From Planktotalea frisia (GTDB lineage Bacteria; Pseudomonadota; Alphaproteobacteria; Rhodobacterales; Rhodobacteraceae): a DNA stretch of 64,000 bases. Position 1 is the stretch's first letter. Each line of letters starts with the position of its first letter. The translations under genes and the position numbers were made by a program. Where the stretch lies: assembly GCF_001890925.1 (NCBI RefSeq), contig NZ_MLCB01000172.1, forward strand, positions 1 through 64,000, given 5' to 3'. Positions 9,406 through 17,985 of the stretch are shown piece after piece. The notes under the pieces were generated by a model that made no database searches, was not told the origin of the DNA, and worked only from the letters and a program-made list of their open reading frames with translations.

Positions 9406-10374
9406 ATGAAAAATCTATTCGCAGGCGCGGCAATCGCGCTTATGGGCCTGACCGGAACAGCTTATGCGGACGGCCACGCCAACTATCCTGAGCGTCCCGT
9501 CATGATGATGGTCAGCTACGGCGCTGGCGGTGCCACAGATTTCCAAGCGCGCATTGTGACGATGACGGCTGGAAATGAAGACGCGCTTGGCATGCCCATC
9601 GCGATCATCAACAAGCCCGGTGCAGGTGGACGCGTCGGTTGGAACTGGCTCGCAACGCAGGCCGAAGCAGACGGCTACACGCTGGGTGCATACAACGTGC
9701 CACACTTCATCGCGCAGTCCATCAAAGGCGGCGTAGAATATTCTGCGGACAGCTTTGAGCCAATCGCAAACTGGGGCGCTGACCCGGCTGTTTTCGTCGT
9801 TGGAGCAGATAGCGAAATGAACTCTATGACCGACGTTGTGGACTTTGCAAAAGCGAACCCCGGCAAGCTGACATTTTCTGGCGCGGGCCTGTTTGTGGGT
9901 CACCACATCGCAGCGCTCCAGCTTGAGAAAGCGGCTGGTGTAAAGATGGCCTATATCCCATCCAACGCAGGTGGTGCCGGCGCTATGAAATCCGTGATCG
10001 CGGGTGAAGTCATGGGCGGCGTCAACAACCTGTCTGACGCATTCCGCGCGGCTGCGGCAGGCAACGTCAAAATCCTCGGCGTGTTTGATCTTGAGCGCAA
10101 CGAGTTCCTGCCAGACGTACCAACGTTAAAAGAACAAGGGTTCGATATCGACAACGCCTCTGTGAACTTTCGCGGTGTGATGGTGCCAAAAGGCACACCA
10201 CAAGGCATCATCGACAAGCTCGCAGCATCCGTTCCAGCAATGTTCGAAAATGGTCGCGTAGCGGGCAAAATGAAAGCAGGCGGCTCACCTATGCACGTTA
10301 TGAACCGCGAAGAGGTTCTTGAAATGTGGGCCGCACGTGAAGCAACACTGAAAGAGCTGCTCGCAGGTCTTTAA
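9406..10374 (+). CDS. tctC: TTT transporter periplasmic binding protein (TctC/Bug family)
   Basis: Periplasmic solute-binding protein of the TTT transporter, 322 residues. A signal peptide (MKNLFAGAAIALMGLTGTAYA, cleavage near 21) is followed by YPERPVMMMVSYGAGGATD, the usual first-strand and ligand-loop region of Bug proteins, and later by the conserved INKPGAGG. An AGGGAG ribosome-binding site precedes the ATG. The gene is followed by a strong hairpin and then the aldehyde dehydrogenase, so the ligand is likely the substrate of the two downstream enzymes. Many Bug proteins bind carboxylates without charged side-chain contacts, so the ligand cannot be predicted here. Confidence 0.9.
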   Translation: MKNLFAGAAIALMGLTGTAYADGHANYPERPVMMMVSYGAGGATDFQARIVTMTAGNEDALGMPIAIINKPGAGGRVGWNWLATQAEADGYTLGAYNVPHFIAQSIKGGVEYSADSFEPIANWGADPAVFVVGADSEMNSMTDVVDFAKANPGKLTFSGAGLFVGHHIAALQLEKAAGVKMAYIPSNAGGAGAMKSVIAGEVMGGVNNLSDAFRAAAAGNVKILGVFDLERNEFLPDVPTLKEQGFDIDNASVNFRGVMVPKGTPQGIIDKLAASVPAMFENGRVAGKMKAGGSPMHVMNREEVLEMWAAREATLKELLAGL

Positions 10375-10381
10375 TCACTCT

Positions 10382-10412
10382 AGAGCAGGGCGCTGAACTT
10401 GCGCCTTGCTCT
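10382..10412 (+). terminator. Strong intercistronic hairpin after tctC
   Basis: A 12-bp stem (AGAGCAGGGCGC with GCGCCTTGCTCT, one G-U pair) closes a 7-nt loop, directly after the tctC stop. It is followed by a pyrimidine-rich run (TCTCTGTCC) but not a true T-tract. It probably works as a partial terminator or as 3'-end protection that raises the level of the binding-protein mRNA over the downstream enzymes. Confidence 0.6.
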
Positions 10413-10433
10413 TCTCTGTCCAAAGGAATTCCT

Positions 10434-11837
10434 ATGACTGCTCTTGATCCCATCGCTCAACTCGACGCCGTGATCGCGCGCGCACGCGCAGCGCAGGTCC
10501 GCTACGAGGCGAGTGGCAGTCAAGCGCTCTATGACAGTGCCGCCAAAGCCGTGGCTTGGGCCATCATGGAGCCAACCCGCAACAAAGCCCTTGCAGAGCT
10601 TTCTGTGCAGACCACAGGTCTTGGCAACGTGCCTGACAAGATAACAAAGAACCACCGTAAGACGCTTGGTTTGATGCGCGATATCAAGGATGTGCCGACC
10701 TATGGCGTGATTTCCGACGACGCCGAGACTGGCATCACGACGATTGCGCGCCCCATTGGTTTGATCGGTGCTGTCGTGCCCTCGACCAATCCGGGTGCGA
10801 CGCCTGCGAACAACATCATCAACGCGCTGAAATGCGGCAATGCAATTGTGCTGTCGCCTTCGCCCAAAGGTGTTCCAACGATGGAAAGACTGCTGGAACA
10901 TATCTATGCCGAATTCGACAAGATCGGTTTGGATCGTGATCTGGTGATGATGGTTCCGGGGCGTGGTTCCAAAGAACAAACGCAAAGATTGCTAGAGCAG
11001 GCCGATTTGGTCGTCGTCACGGGCTCGCAAAACAACGTGAAACGCGCCTACACCTGCGGCACCCCTGCGGTTGCGGTTGGTGCTGGCAATGTCACCGTGA
11101 TCGTCGATGAAACGGCTGATTTGAAAGCCGCGGCAGAAAAGATCAAAGCCTCTAAAACCTTCGATAACGCCACCTCTTGTTCGTCCGAGAATTCCGTTGT
11201 TGTGGTCGATGCGATCTATGATGCTTTCGTGGCTGAAATGGCTAAAACGGGTGGCGTGGTGATCAAAGATGAAGCCCGCATCGTGAAAGCACTCTGGCCA
11301 GACGGGCATTTTAATCGTGAAGCAATTGCGCAGGACGCGGACAAGATGATTGCGGCTTTGAACCTTGGCGATGAGGTCCCTGAGAACACCGAATATGTCG
11401 CCGTGGAAACCACAGGTATCGGCCCTGATCATCCGCTTTCTGGCGAAAAGCTCAGCCGCGTGCTCGCCTTTTACCGCGCTTCAAACTTTGATGATGCCGT
11501 CGCCACCACGCGACGCATTCAACTCCACATGGGCGCAGGCCATTCTGTCGGCTTGCACAGCACGGATGAGGCCCACGCGATGCAACTCGCCAACGCCATT
11601 CCCACTTGCCGTGTGATCATCAACCAAGCGCATTGTTTTGCAACTGGTGGCGCGTTCAATAATGGCATGCCCTTTTCGCTCTCAATGGGTTGTGGCTCTT
11701 GGGGGGGTAACTCGATCGATGACAATTTGCATTGGAAGCATTTCCTGCAAACCACTAAAATCGTGCGCGAAATCCCTACGCGTGAACCCGCGCTTGAGGA
11801 GATCTTTGGCGACTATTGGGCTGAGGTTGGCAAGTGA
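10434..11837 (+). CDS. Acylating aldehyde dehydrogenase, SauS-like (possible sulfoacetaldehyde dehydrogenase)
   Basis: CoA-dependent aldehyde dehydrogenase of the EutE/PduP/SauS type, interconverting an aldehyde and an acyl-CoA with NAD(P)H. It has 467 residues. The catalytic cysteine is Cys249 in FDNATSCSSENS, and the usual VTGSQNNVK and AVGAGNV cofactor-domain motifs precede it. It has no N-terminal microcompartment-targeting helix and no microcompartment genes are nearby. It overlaps the following CoA ligase by 4 nt, so the pair would run acid to acyl-CoA to aldehyde. That is the SauT-SauS logic known from Cupriavidus necator sulfoacetate degradation. The substrate is inferred from context; the acylating class is firmer. 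Confidence 0.75.
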   Translation: MTALDPIAQLDAVIARARAAQVRYEASGSQALYDSAAKAVAWAIMEPTRNKALAELSVQTTGLGNVPDKITKNHRKTLGLMRDIKDVPTYGVISDDAETGITTIARPIGLIGAVVPSTNPGATPANNIINALKCGNAIVLSPSPKGVPTMERLLEHIYAEFDKIGLDRDLVMMVPGRGSKEQTQRLLEQADLVVVTGSQNNVKRAYTCGTPAVAVGAGNVTVIVDETADLKAAAEKIKASKTFDNATSCSSENSVVVVDAIYDAFVAEMAKTGGVVIKDEARIVKALWPDGHFNREAIAQDADKMIAALNLGDEVPENTEYVAVETTGIGPDHPLSGEKLSRVLAFYRASNFDDAVATTRRIQLHMGAGHSVGLHSTDEAHAMQLANAIPTCRVIINQAHCFATGGAFNNGMPFSLSMGCGSWGGNSIDDNLHWKHFLQTTKIVREIPTREPALEEIFGDYWAEVGK

Positions 11838-13321
11838 TCCTAAGCCAGAACAAGCCCCCCGAAGGCACGGTTCGCGACTGGCTCGATGCACGTGCGCGCG
11901 TGGGTGGCACGGCCTTTGTTTTCCCCGAAACTGATGAAACCCTCAGCTGGGCTGAACTGCGCGAGGCGGCGAGAACCCTTGCTCAAAGCCTTACCGCGCA
12001 CGGTATCGCAAAAGGCGAAAGCCTCGCGATTATCCACCCAAATGGGCGCGACGGGGTCGTTGCGCTTTACGCAGCGCTATACGGTGGATTTCGCGCGACG
12101 ATGATCAACCTCGCCGCTGGCCCCGATGCGATTGGCTACGCACTCGAGCATTCTGGCGCGCGCTTTGCATTGGTACATGACGATCAGCGCGAAACCTTCA
12201 AATCCGCGGGATCTAGCGAGATATCCGCGCTTGATAGCAGTGACTTGAATGGTACAGCAGAGCTTTACGACATCACATCAAATGACCACGCTTTGTTGAT
12301 GTACACATCTGGCACCACTGGCCGCCCCAAAGGAGTGGTGCACACGCAGGCGAGCTTGCTTGCAGGCGGTTGGACCACAGCAATTGCGCACGCCCTTGCA
12401 CCGCAAGACCGCGGATTTTGTGTGCTACCGATTTATCATATCAACGGCCTTTGCGTCACGGTTATGGGTGCGCTTGTGTCTGGCGGTTCGCTCGCAATGG
12501 TGTCGCGTTTTTCTACCTCAAAGTTCTGGCAACAGGCTGAAGCGGCTGAAATCACATGGTTTTCCGTGGTGCCAACGATTATCAGCCATTTGCTTCACGG
12601 CGAAACAGCGCCCAGCACCACATTGCGCAAGCGCTTGCGCTTTGGGCGCTCCGCCTCTTCCGCACTGGCCGTTGAAACCCACACAGCGTTCGAATCGCGC
12701 TTTGGTGTTCCGATCATCGAAACGATGGGCCTTACAGAAACCGCCGCTCAAATTCTGTCTAACCCGCTCGACTCTGAGGCGCGCAAAATCGGCTCTCCCG
12801 GCAAAGCTTATGGCAATGAGGTTAGCATTTTGAACAGCGATCTCAGCGAAGCCGCGCGCGGATCTGAAGGCGAAATTGCAGTGCGCGGGCCTAACACGCT
12901 CTTGGAATATTTGCACAATCCAGAAGCTACCGCTGCGACCTTCGCAGGCGAGTGGCTGCGCACAGGTGACTTGGGGCGCATGGACAACGACGGTTATGTT
13001 TTCGTGACCGGACGCCTCAAGGAATTAATCATCAAAGGCGGCGAAAACATCGCGCCGCGCGAGATTGATGAAGCGCTCTATGCACATCCAGATGTAGTCG
13101 AAGCAGCCGCGTTTGCACGCCCCTGCAAAAGCTATGGAGAACGCGTTGAAGCGGCCGTAAGCCTCAGTGATGGCTCCACATTAGCGATGGACGAGTTGAA
13201 AGCGCTTTGCGTCGCGAAGCTCGGGAAATTCAAAGCACCGGATATGATTTATTTGTTGGATGAACTGCCCAAGGGGCCGTCTGGGAAAATCCAGCGATTG
13301 AAACTGGTCGATCTGCTTTAG
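11834..13321 (+). CDS. AMP-forming acyl-CoA ligase, SauT-like (possible sulfoacetate-CoA ligase)
   Basis: ANL-superfamily adenylating enzyme activating an organic acid with ATP and CoA. It has 495 residues. The P-loop-like motif YTSGTTGRPKG is at 157-167, GLTETAAQ near 300, TGDLGRMDNDGYVFVTGRLK near 378-397, and the C-terminal catalytic lysine in PKGPSGKIQR. The GTG start overlaps the dehydrogenase stop by 4 nt. Its coupling to an acylating aldehyde dehydrogenase suggests that the acid is activated and then reduced to an aldehyde. Sulfoacetate is one candidate because the same pair forms the sau operon; other short acids are possible. No gene for the next step (for example xsc) is in the window. 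Confidence 0.75.
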   Translation: MILSQNKPPEGTVRDWLDARARVGGTAFVFPETDETLSWAELREAARTLAQSLTAHGIAKGESLAIIHPNGRDGVVALYAALYGGFRATMINLAAGPDAIGYALEHSGARFALVHDDQRETFKSAGSSEISALDSSDLNGTAELYDITSNDHALLMYTSGTTGRPKGVVHTQASLLAGGWTTAIAHALAPQDRGFCVLPIYHINGLCVTVMGALVSGGSLAMVSRFSTSKFWQQAEAAEITWFSVVPTIISHLLHGETAPSTTLRKRLRFGRSASSALAVETHTAFESRFGVPIIETMGLTETAAQILSNPLDSEARKIGSPGKAYGNEVSILNSDLSEAARGSEGEIAVRGPNTLLEYLHNPEATAATFAGEWLRTGDLGRMDNDGYVFVTGRLKELIIKGGENIAPREIDEALYAHPDVVEAAAFARPCKSYGERVEAAVSLSDGSTLAMDELKALCVAKLGKFKAPDMIYLLDELPKGPSGKIQRLKLVDLL

Positions 13322-13342
13322 CCGCATAGATCTTTGAATGGG

Positions 13343-13419
13343 TGGTGGCGATGCAGGGATTTGAACCCCGGACACGCGGATTATGATTCCGCTGCTCTAA
13401 CCAACTGAGCTACATCGCC
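13343..13419 (-). tRNA. tRNA-Met (anticodon CAT)
   Basis: A complete 77-nt cloverleaf on the minus strand. The acceptor arms GGCGATG and CATCGCC are followed by A73 and an encoded CCA. The D arm contains AGCTCAGTTGGTTAGAGC, the anticodon stem GCGGA/TCCGC encloses ATCATAA, and the T arm contains GGTTCAAATCC. Anticodon CAT and the resemblance to elongator tRNA-Met favour methionine. A tRNA-Ile with a modified CAT anticodon is the alternative. Confidence 0.93.
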
Positions 13420-13510
13420 AACAGGGCGTCGGATACTGGACTGGAAAACGTCCGTCAAGTTAGAAACGCACAGATATCGGCGAAATTCGTCACTAGGATG
13501 TAACCTAGAT

Positions 13511-14599
13511 TTAGCTTGGTGCGATTGCATTTGGAGGCATCGCATTCGCTTTCAGAACGGCCCATATGTTTTGCCCGACTTTTAGCTCCATCTGCGCAAG
13601 CGCACGTGCTGTGATACGCGCCAACAAACGATCTGTCCCACAGCTCAGCGCAATTGCAAATCCAGAACTTGCCCCCTCGCGGATCGCTGTAATTTTTGCA
13701 GGCAACACATTTTGGCTCGACATGTCTTTTGGTTCGCTCAGGGACAAAATCACATCTTGCGCGCGGATGCGGATGCGCACTGACGTACCAACAGTGACCG
13801 CCATTCGCGGCACAAAGAGCATGCCAGCACTCAGACGTATCCCACTCAATCCATCGCTGGCATGGTGATCAACGACGCCAGTTATCAAAGCCCCTGCATC
13901 TTGCACGCCGATCAGCTTCATATTTGCAGGATCGGCTAGAACATCCTCGGCGGTGCCTTGCGCTACGCTTTTACCATCACGCAAAACGCACAAATGATCC
14001 GCAAGGCGCACAATTTCGCTCATATCATGGGTGACATAGATCATAGGCGGGCCACCTTGCGCGCGCAGGCGTTCGAAATAGGGCAGAATTTCTTCTTTGC
14101 GCTGCGTATCAAGCGCTGCAAGCGGCTCATCGAGCAACAACAAACGCGGCGCAGTGAGCAATGCGCGACCAAGGGCTACACGCTGTTTTTCGCCACCCGA
14201 AAGCGCGCCAGGTCGGCGCTGCATCAGAGCACCAATCCCCAGCATCTCTATAACCGTTTTGCGGTGGTTTTTACCCAACGAAGCGTCTGCATAGCGTGTC
14301 CCAAAATCGAGATTATCGGCCACATTTAAGTGAGGAAACAAACGCGCGTCTTGGAAAACATAGCCGATACGGCGTAGATGTACGGGGACGTTGATACCTA
14401 AAGCGGCATCAAACAACACCTGTTCATCAAGGGTAATGCGCCCGCTTTGAGGGCGAGACAGTCCAGCGATCGCATTGATCAGGCTGGTTTTCCCGCTTCC
14501 GGAGCGTCCATAAATAACTGTTGCGCCCTGCCCTGCCTGAAGCTGCGCATCAAGTTTGAAACGTCCTAGTGTCGCTTGGATATCAACGTCTAAACTCAT
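13511..14599 (-). CDS. modC: Molybdate ABC transporter ATP-binding protein
   Basis: ATPase subunit of the molybdate importer, 362 residues. The Walker A motif GRSGSGKTS is at 31-39, the ABC signature LSGGEKQRVALGRALL near 135, and Walker B LLLLDEPLAALD just after. The C-terminal third carries the TOBE/MOP-type molybdate-binding region typical of ModC, seen as ARITARALAQMELKVGQN near the end. The start overlaps the modB stop by 4 nt. Supplying molybdate fits the molybdenum formate dehydrogenase and MOSC protein encoded 40 kb away in this window. Confidence 0.93.
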   Translation of the reverse strand: MSLDVDIQATLGRFKLDAQLQAGQGATVIYGRSGSGKTSLINAIAGLSRPQSGRITLDEQVLFDAALGINVPVHLRRIGYVFQDARLFPHLNVADNLDFGTRYADASLGKNHRKTVIEMLGIGALMQRRPGALSGGEKQRVALGRALLTAPRLLLLDEPLAALDTQRKEEILPYFERLRAQGGPPMIYVTHDMSEIVRLADHLCVLRDGKSVAQGTAEDVLADPANMKLIGVQDAGALITGVVDHHASDGLSGIRLSAGMLFVPRMAVTVGTSVRIRIRAQDVILSLSEPKDMSSQNVLPAKITAIREGASSGFAIALSCGTDRLLARITARALAQMELKVGQNIWAVLKANAMPPNAIAPS

Positions 14600-15288
14600 T
14601 GCCCTGACACCCGCTGCAGCGCGCGCCTTGCAAGGACTTCAGATATTGCCAAAGCCAGCACTGAAACGGCCACCGATATCGCAATCAAGCGCAGCGCATC
14701 CGCTTCGCCGCCAGGCACTTGTAACAACGTGTAAATCGCAGAAGGCAAAGTTTCGCTTTGACCGGGAATTGAAGCGACAAAAGTGATCGTAGCGCCAAAT
14801 TCGCCCATTGCTTTGGCAAAGCCGAGCACCGCCCCAGTCAGCAAAGCAGGCGTGATAAGTGGTAAAGTCACCCGTCTGAACACTGCGCGTTTGGAAGCGC
14901 CCAGCGTCGCGCCAGCCTCTTCTAGACCATGATCGACCCCCTCAAACCCCAAGCGGATCGCGCGCACGATTAAGGGGAATCCCATGATTGCCGCCGCGAG
15001 CGCCGCTCCGGTCCAGCGGAAAGCAAAGGTAATGCCGAAAAGCGTTTCAAACACCTCTCCAAATGGTCCTTGTTTGCCGAACAACAGCAAGAGCGCGTAG
15101 CCCGTGACAACAGGGGGCAGGACCAAAGGGAGATGCACGATGATATTGAGTGTGGACTTTCCGAAAAAGTCGCGTCGCGCCAAAAGCCATGCGATCCAAA
15201 TTGCGAATGGCAAGCTGAGCAGCGTGGCAACCAAAGCAATGCGCAAGGACAGCGTGACAATCGCCCATTCAGCGGCGCTCAGGATCAT
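14596..15288 (-). CDS. modB: Molybdate ABC transporter permease
   Basis: Inner-membrane channel of the molybdate importer, 230 residues with about five membrane segments. The cytoplasmic loop that contacts the ATPase (EEAGATLGASKRAVFRRV, then TLPL) is present, as is the HLPLVLPPVVTGYALL stretch typical of ModB. It overlaps modA upstream and modC downstream by 4 nt each, forming a tight modABC operon. Confidence 0.94.
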   Translation of the reverse strand: MILSAAEWAIVTLSLRIALVATLLSLPFAIWIAWLLARRDFFGKSTLNIIVHLPLVLPPVVTGYALLLLFGKQGPFGEVFETLFGITFAFRWTGAALAAAIMGFPLIVRAIRLGFEGVDHGLEEAGATLGASKRAVFRRVTLPLITPALLTGAVLGFAKAMGEFGATITFVASIPGQSETLPSAIYTLLQVPGGEADALRLIAISVAVSVLALAISEVLARRALQRVSGQ

Positions 15289-16049
15289 TCGCAGCGTCCT
15301 GTTTCTTGAGTTGGTACATTTGCAAAACCTTGTTCCGCAAATACCTGTTGTGCGGCAATCAACGCTTTGGCGATGTCTACGCTTCCCTCGCGCGCGTTAG
15401 TGGTGATCGCCATGGGGTAACGAATTGCGGGATACGCCATGGCATCAGGCGTAAAGACGGCACGCACACGTGGCTCGGCAGCGACATCGCTGGCATACAC
15501 AAAGCCAAGCGGCACTTCACCGCGCGCAATTAATGCCAAGGCCAAACGCACATTCGACGTTTCAGCGAGATGTGGCCGCAGCGCATCGAGCCAGCCCTGC
15601 TCGCTCAAGTAGGTCCGCGTATATTGTCCGGCAGGAACCGCGCGTAACTGGCCTACGGACAGACGTTCGCCGTTCAACGCCGTGATGAGATCGTTTGCTG
15701 ATTGCACGTCCAAATCAGGCGCGTTCGCAGATGCCGCGAGAACCAAAGCGTTGCTCAAAAGATTGCAACGGCTCAAATTTTGCAACACCTCTTGCGTTGA
15801 AAGCCATTCCATCCAATCGGGGTGTGCAAGAATGACAATGTCTGCCTTTGCACCTTGAGCAATTTGCCGCGCGATTGCAGCGCTGCCACCATAGACAGGC
15901 ACCGCGTCCAAAGCGCGCGTTTCAATCACATTATCCAGCGCGGTCTTCAAACTTGACGCGGCAAAGATCGTCACGGGCTCTGCCCCAATCGGCGCAGCAA
16001 GCGTGGCACTTGTGCAAAGCGCGAATATCAAAGGGCGAAGTGACATCAT
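15285..16049 (-). CDS. modA: Molybdate-binding periplasmic protein
   Basis: Periplasmic binding protein of the molybdate importer. The frame is open to 16157, but the ATG pair at 16049/16046 gives a normal length (about 254 residues) and a signal peptide (MMSLRPLIFALCTSATLAAPIGA). Mature protein motifs include VTIFAASSLKTALD with the substrate-binding serines, GGSAAIARQI, and the late conserved GFVYASDV. The first codon after the ATG pair has no strong ribosome-binding site, so either of the two adjacent ATGs could be used. The gene is divergent from waaA, 107 nt away. Confidence 0.92.
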   Translation of the reverse strand: MMSLRPLIFALCTSATLAAPIGAEPVTIFAASSLKTALDNVIETRALDAVPVYGGSAAIARQIAQGAKADIVILAHPDWMEWLSTQEVLQNLSRCNLLSNALVLAASANAPDLDVQSANDLITALNGERLSVGQLRAVPAGQYTRTYLSEQGWLDALRPHLAETSNVRLALALIARGEVPLGFVYASDVAAEPRVRAVFTPDAMAYPAIRYPMAITTNAREGSVDIAKALIAAQQVFAEQGFANVPTQETGRCE

Positions 16050-16080
16050 AGCGCGACTATTTCGAATGGCGCCAACGGGT

Positions 16081-16092
16081 GCAAGCGCTTGC
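16081..16092. promoter_or_regulatory. Perfect 12-bp palindrome in the modA-waaA divergent region
   Basis: GCAAGCGCTTGC is an exact dyad with a central CG, lying 32 nt upstream of modA and 64 nt upstream of waaA. It looks like a dimeric repressor site. It does not resemble the ModE box I would expect for molybdate control. With 12 bp it could be chance. Confidence 0.3.
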
Positions 16093-16155
16093 TTGCTTTG
16101 CGCCCGCACGCTAGGGCTGAATGCACAAACCCGAATGTGAAAGATCGTATTTTCC

Positions 16156-17379
16156 ATGCTGCTCTACCGATGCTTATTCACGCTCGCACTGCCGTTTTTG
16201 GTGCTCGCTTTGCTTATAAGGGTACTTCGCCGCGTGGAAAGCTTTGCAGATTTTCGCGAACGGCTGGGGCTTTGGTCTGTTCTTCCAAAAGGCCACGTCG
16301 TTTGGAGCCACGCGGCATCCAACGGTGAACTCGCAGCCGCCCGTCCGATCATTGAAAAACTTGCCGATGACAATGCCTTGTTGATTACCTGCAATAGCAT
16401 CAGCGGCAAGCACCTTGTGCAAAGCTGGGATCTAAAGAACGCTGATTGTCGCCTTGCTCCGATTGATCTCGCTCGGGTGCAGCGCCGAATTATTCGCAAA
16501 ATGGACCTGCGCCTGTTCGCGCTGTTCGAAGCTGACTTTTGGCCGAACCGTTTGGGTGCGCTCAAAATGGCGCACATACCAGTTGCCCTAGTAGGTGGCC
16601 GTATTTCGGAAAAAAGCGCCAAAGGCTGGCATCGTTTCAACGGGTTAGCATCGCGCGTTTTCGGGAGTTTTGACCTCGTCTGCGCACAAGACTCAGCGTC
16701 GCGACAGCGGTTGAAGAGCTTGGGCGCGCGGTCGTTTGGCCCTCATATCGCGATGAAATCTTTTTACCAAGCATCCCAACACAAGACACCACATCCAGTT
16801 CCAGATCGTGACACGACTTGGCTCCCGGCATCCACCCATGAGGGCGAGGATGCCGTCCTTCTTAACGCTCATAAACAGGTCTTAAAAAGTGCGCCAAACA
16901 CGAAAATGATCCTAGCTCCACGTCATCCGAAGCGCGGTGACGAGATCGCAAAAATAGCACACCGGCTCGGTTTGAAGGCAACTCAGCGCAGCAAGGGCGA
17001 GAGCTTGGATCAAGCAAGTGAACTCTACATTGCGGATACTTTGGGCGAGATGGACAGTTGGTATGCGCGCGCAAACATTTGCTTCGTGGCGGGGTCTTTG
17101 GTTGCGAAAGGGGGGCATACACCGTTCGAGCCGCTTGCTCATGATTGTGCCATTTTGCACGGTCCGCATTTTGAAAACTTTACGGAACCTTACGGTGCAC
17201 TTGCAGAGCACCAAGGTGCCATTTTATGCTCAAATGAACATGAAATTGCGCGCAGCGTACTTGCGTTGCTTGCCCCCAATGCGGCCGAAACTCAGGTTCA
17301 AAACGCCCGAAAGGCACTTGATCAAACCCATTCCTTAGAGGATGTTCTGTCTGCCCTTCGACAATTGTCAAAAAACTGA
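16156..17379 (+). CDS. waaA: 3-deoxy-D-manno-octulosonic acid (Kdo) transferase
   Basis: Adds Kdo to lipid A precursor during lipopolysaccharide synthesis, anchored on the cytoplasmic face of the inner membrane. It has 407 residues. An N-terminal membrane anchor (about 1-22) is followed by the GT30 domain, including VVWSHAASNGELAAARPII with the conserved active-site region (near 48-66). The second half has the glycosyltransferase-B fold motifs LAPRHPKRG and FVAGSLVAKGGHTPFEPLA. The product implies an LPS-bearing Gram-negative cell. A Nudix gene follows within a few dozen bases. Confidence 0.92.
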   Translation: MLLYRCLFTLALPFLVLALLIRVLRRVESFADFRERLGLWSVLPKGHVVWSHAASNGELAAARPIIEKLADDNALLITCNSISGKHLVQSWDLKNADCRLAPIDLARVQRRIIRKMDLRLFALFEADFWPNRLGALKMAHIPVALVGGRISEKSAKGWHRFNGLASRVFGSFDLVCAQDSASRQRLKSLGARSFGPHIAMKSFYQASQHKTPHPVPDRDTTWLPASTHEGEDAVLLNAHKQVLKSAPNTKMILAPRHPKRGDEIAKIAHRLGLKATQRSKGESLDQASELYIADTLGEMDSWYARANICFVAGSLVAKGGHTPFEPLAHDCAILHGPHFENFTEPYGALAEHQGAILCSNEHEIARSVLALLAPNAAETQVQNARKALDQTHSLEDVLSALRQLSKN

Positions 17380-17455
17380 TACAATGAAGTCCTATAAGAT
17401 CGCCAAGAAAACAGCGACATCACGTACGAGCAAACGAGGCAAAGGTATAAATTCT

Positions 17456-17944
17456 ATGAAAGAGCATCGAGCCAAGGATAAAGCGTTTGCACCGATTGAT
17501 TTGATGGGTGCCAAGAAAACAGGGCTGCGCACGCAATTTGCTGCGCTCTGTTATCGTCTGCGCAAAGGTAAGCCTGAAGTCCTGTTGGTGACATCGCGTC
17601 GTACCAAACGTTGGATTATCCCCAAAGGGTGGCCACAAGACGGAATGTTACCCGCGCAAAGTGCTGCGATTGAAGCTTTGGAAGAAGCTGGCGTCGAGGG
17701 CAAACTGAGCAATGAATCCTTAGGAATTTATTCCTACACCAAGCATCACGTGTCTGGTCGTGCGATCCCCTGTGTGGGGATTGTCTATAGCTTGAAAGTC
17801 AAAACGATCCACGATCGGTATCGCGAAATCGGCCAGCGCAAACGCAAATGGTTCAGCTTGGCCGATGCTGCCCGAAGGGTGAGCGAGCCGGAACTCGCAC
17901 ACATCATTCGCAGTTTTAATCCAAAACAGGCCCGCAAAAGCTGA
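17456..17944 (+). CDS. Nudix hydrolase
   Basis: Probable diphosphohydrolase of 162 residues. The Nudix helix region is GWPQDGMLPAQSAAIEALEE followed by AGV. The catalytic EExGV core is intact, but the usual E after G-x5 and the R of the REUxEE motif are replaced (M and I), as in the short diphosphoinositol-polyphosphate-like Nudix group. I chose the ATG at 17456 for its GAGGCAAAGG upstream. An in-frame ATG at 17384 would add a lysine/arginine-rich 24 residues. The frame reaches back into waaA. The substrate is unknown. Confidence 0.82.
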   Translation: MKEHRAKDKAFAPIDLMGAKKTGLRTQFAALCYRLRKGKPEVLLVTSRRTKRWIIPKGWPQDGMLPAQSAAIEALEEAGVEGKLSNESLGIYSYTKHHVSGRAIPCVGIVYSLKVKTIHDRYREIGQRKRKWFSLADAARRVSEPELAHIIRSFNPKQARKS

Positions 17945-17985
17945 AATCTCTCGACCGCAGTTTTTTCACTCTATATCAGTGAGCT

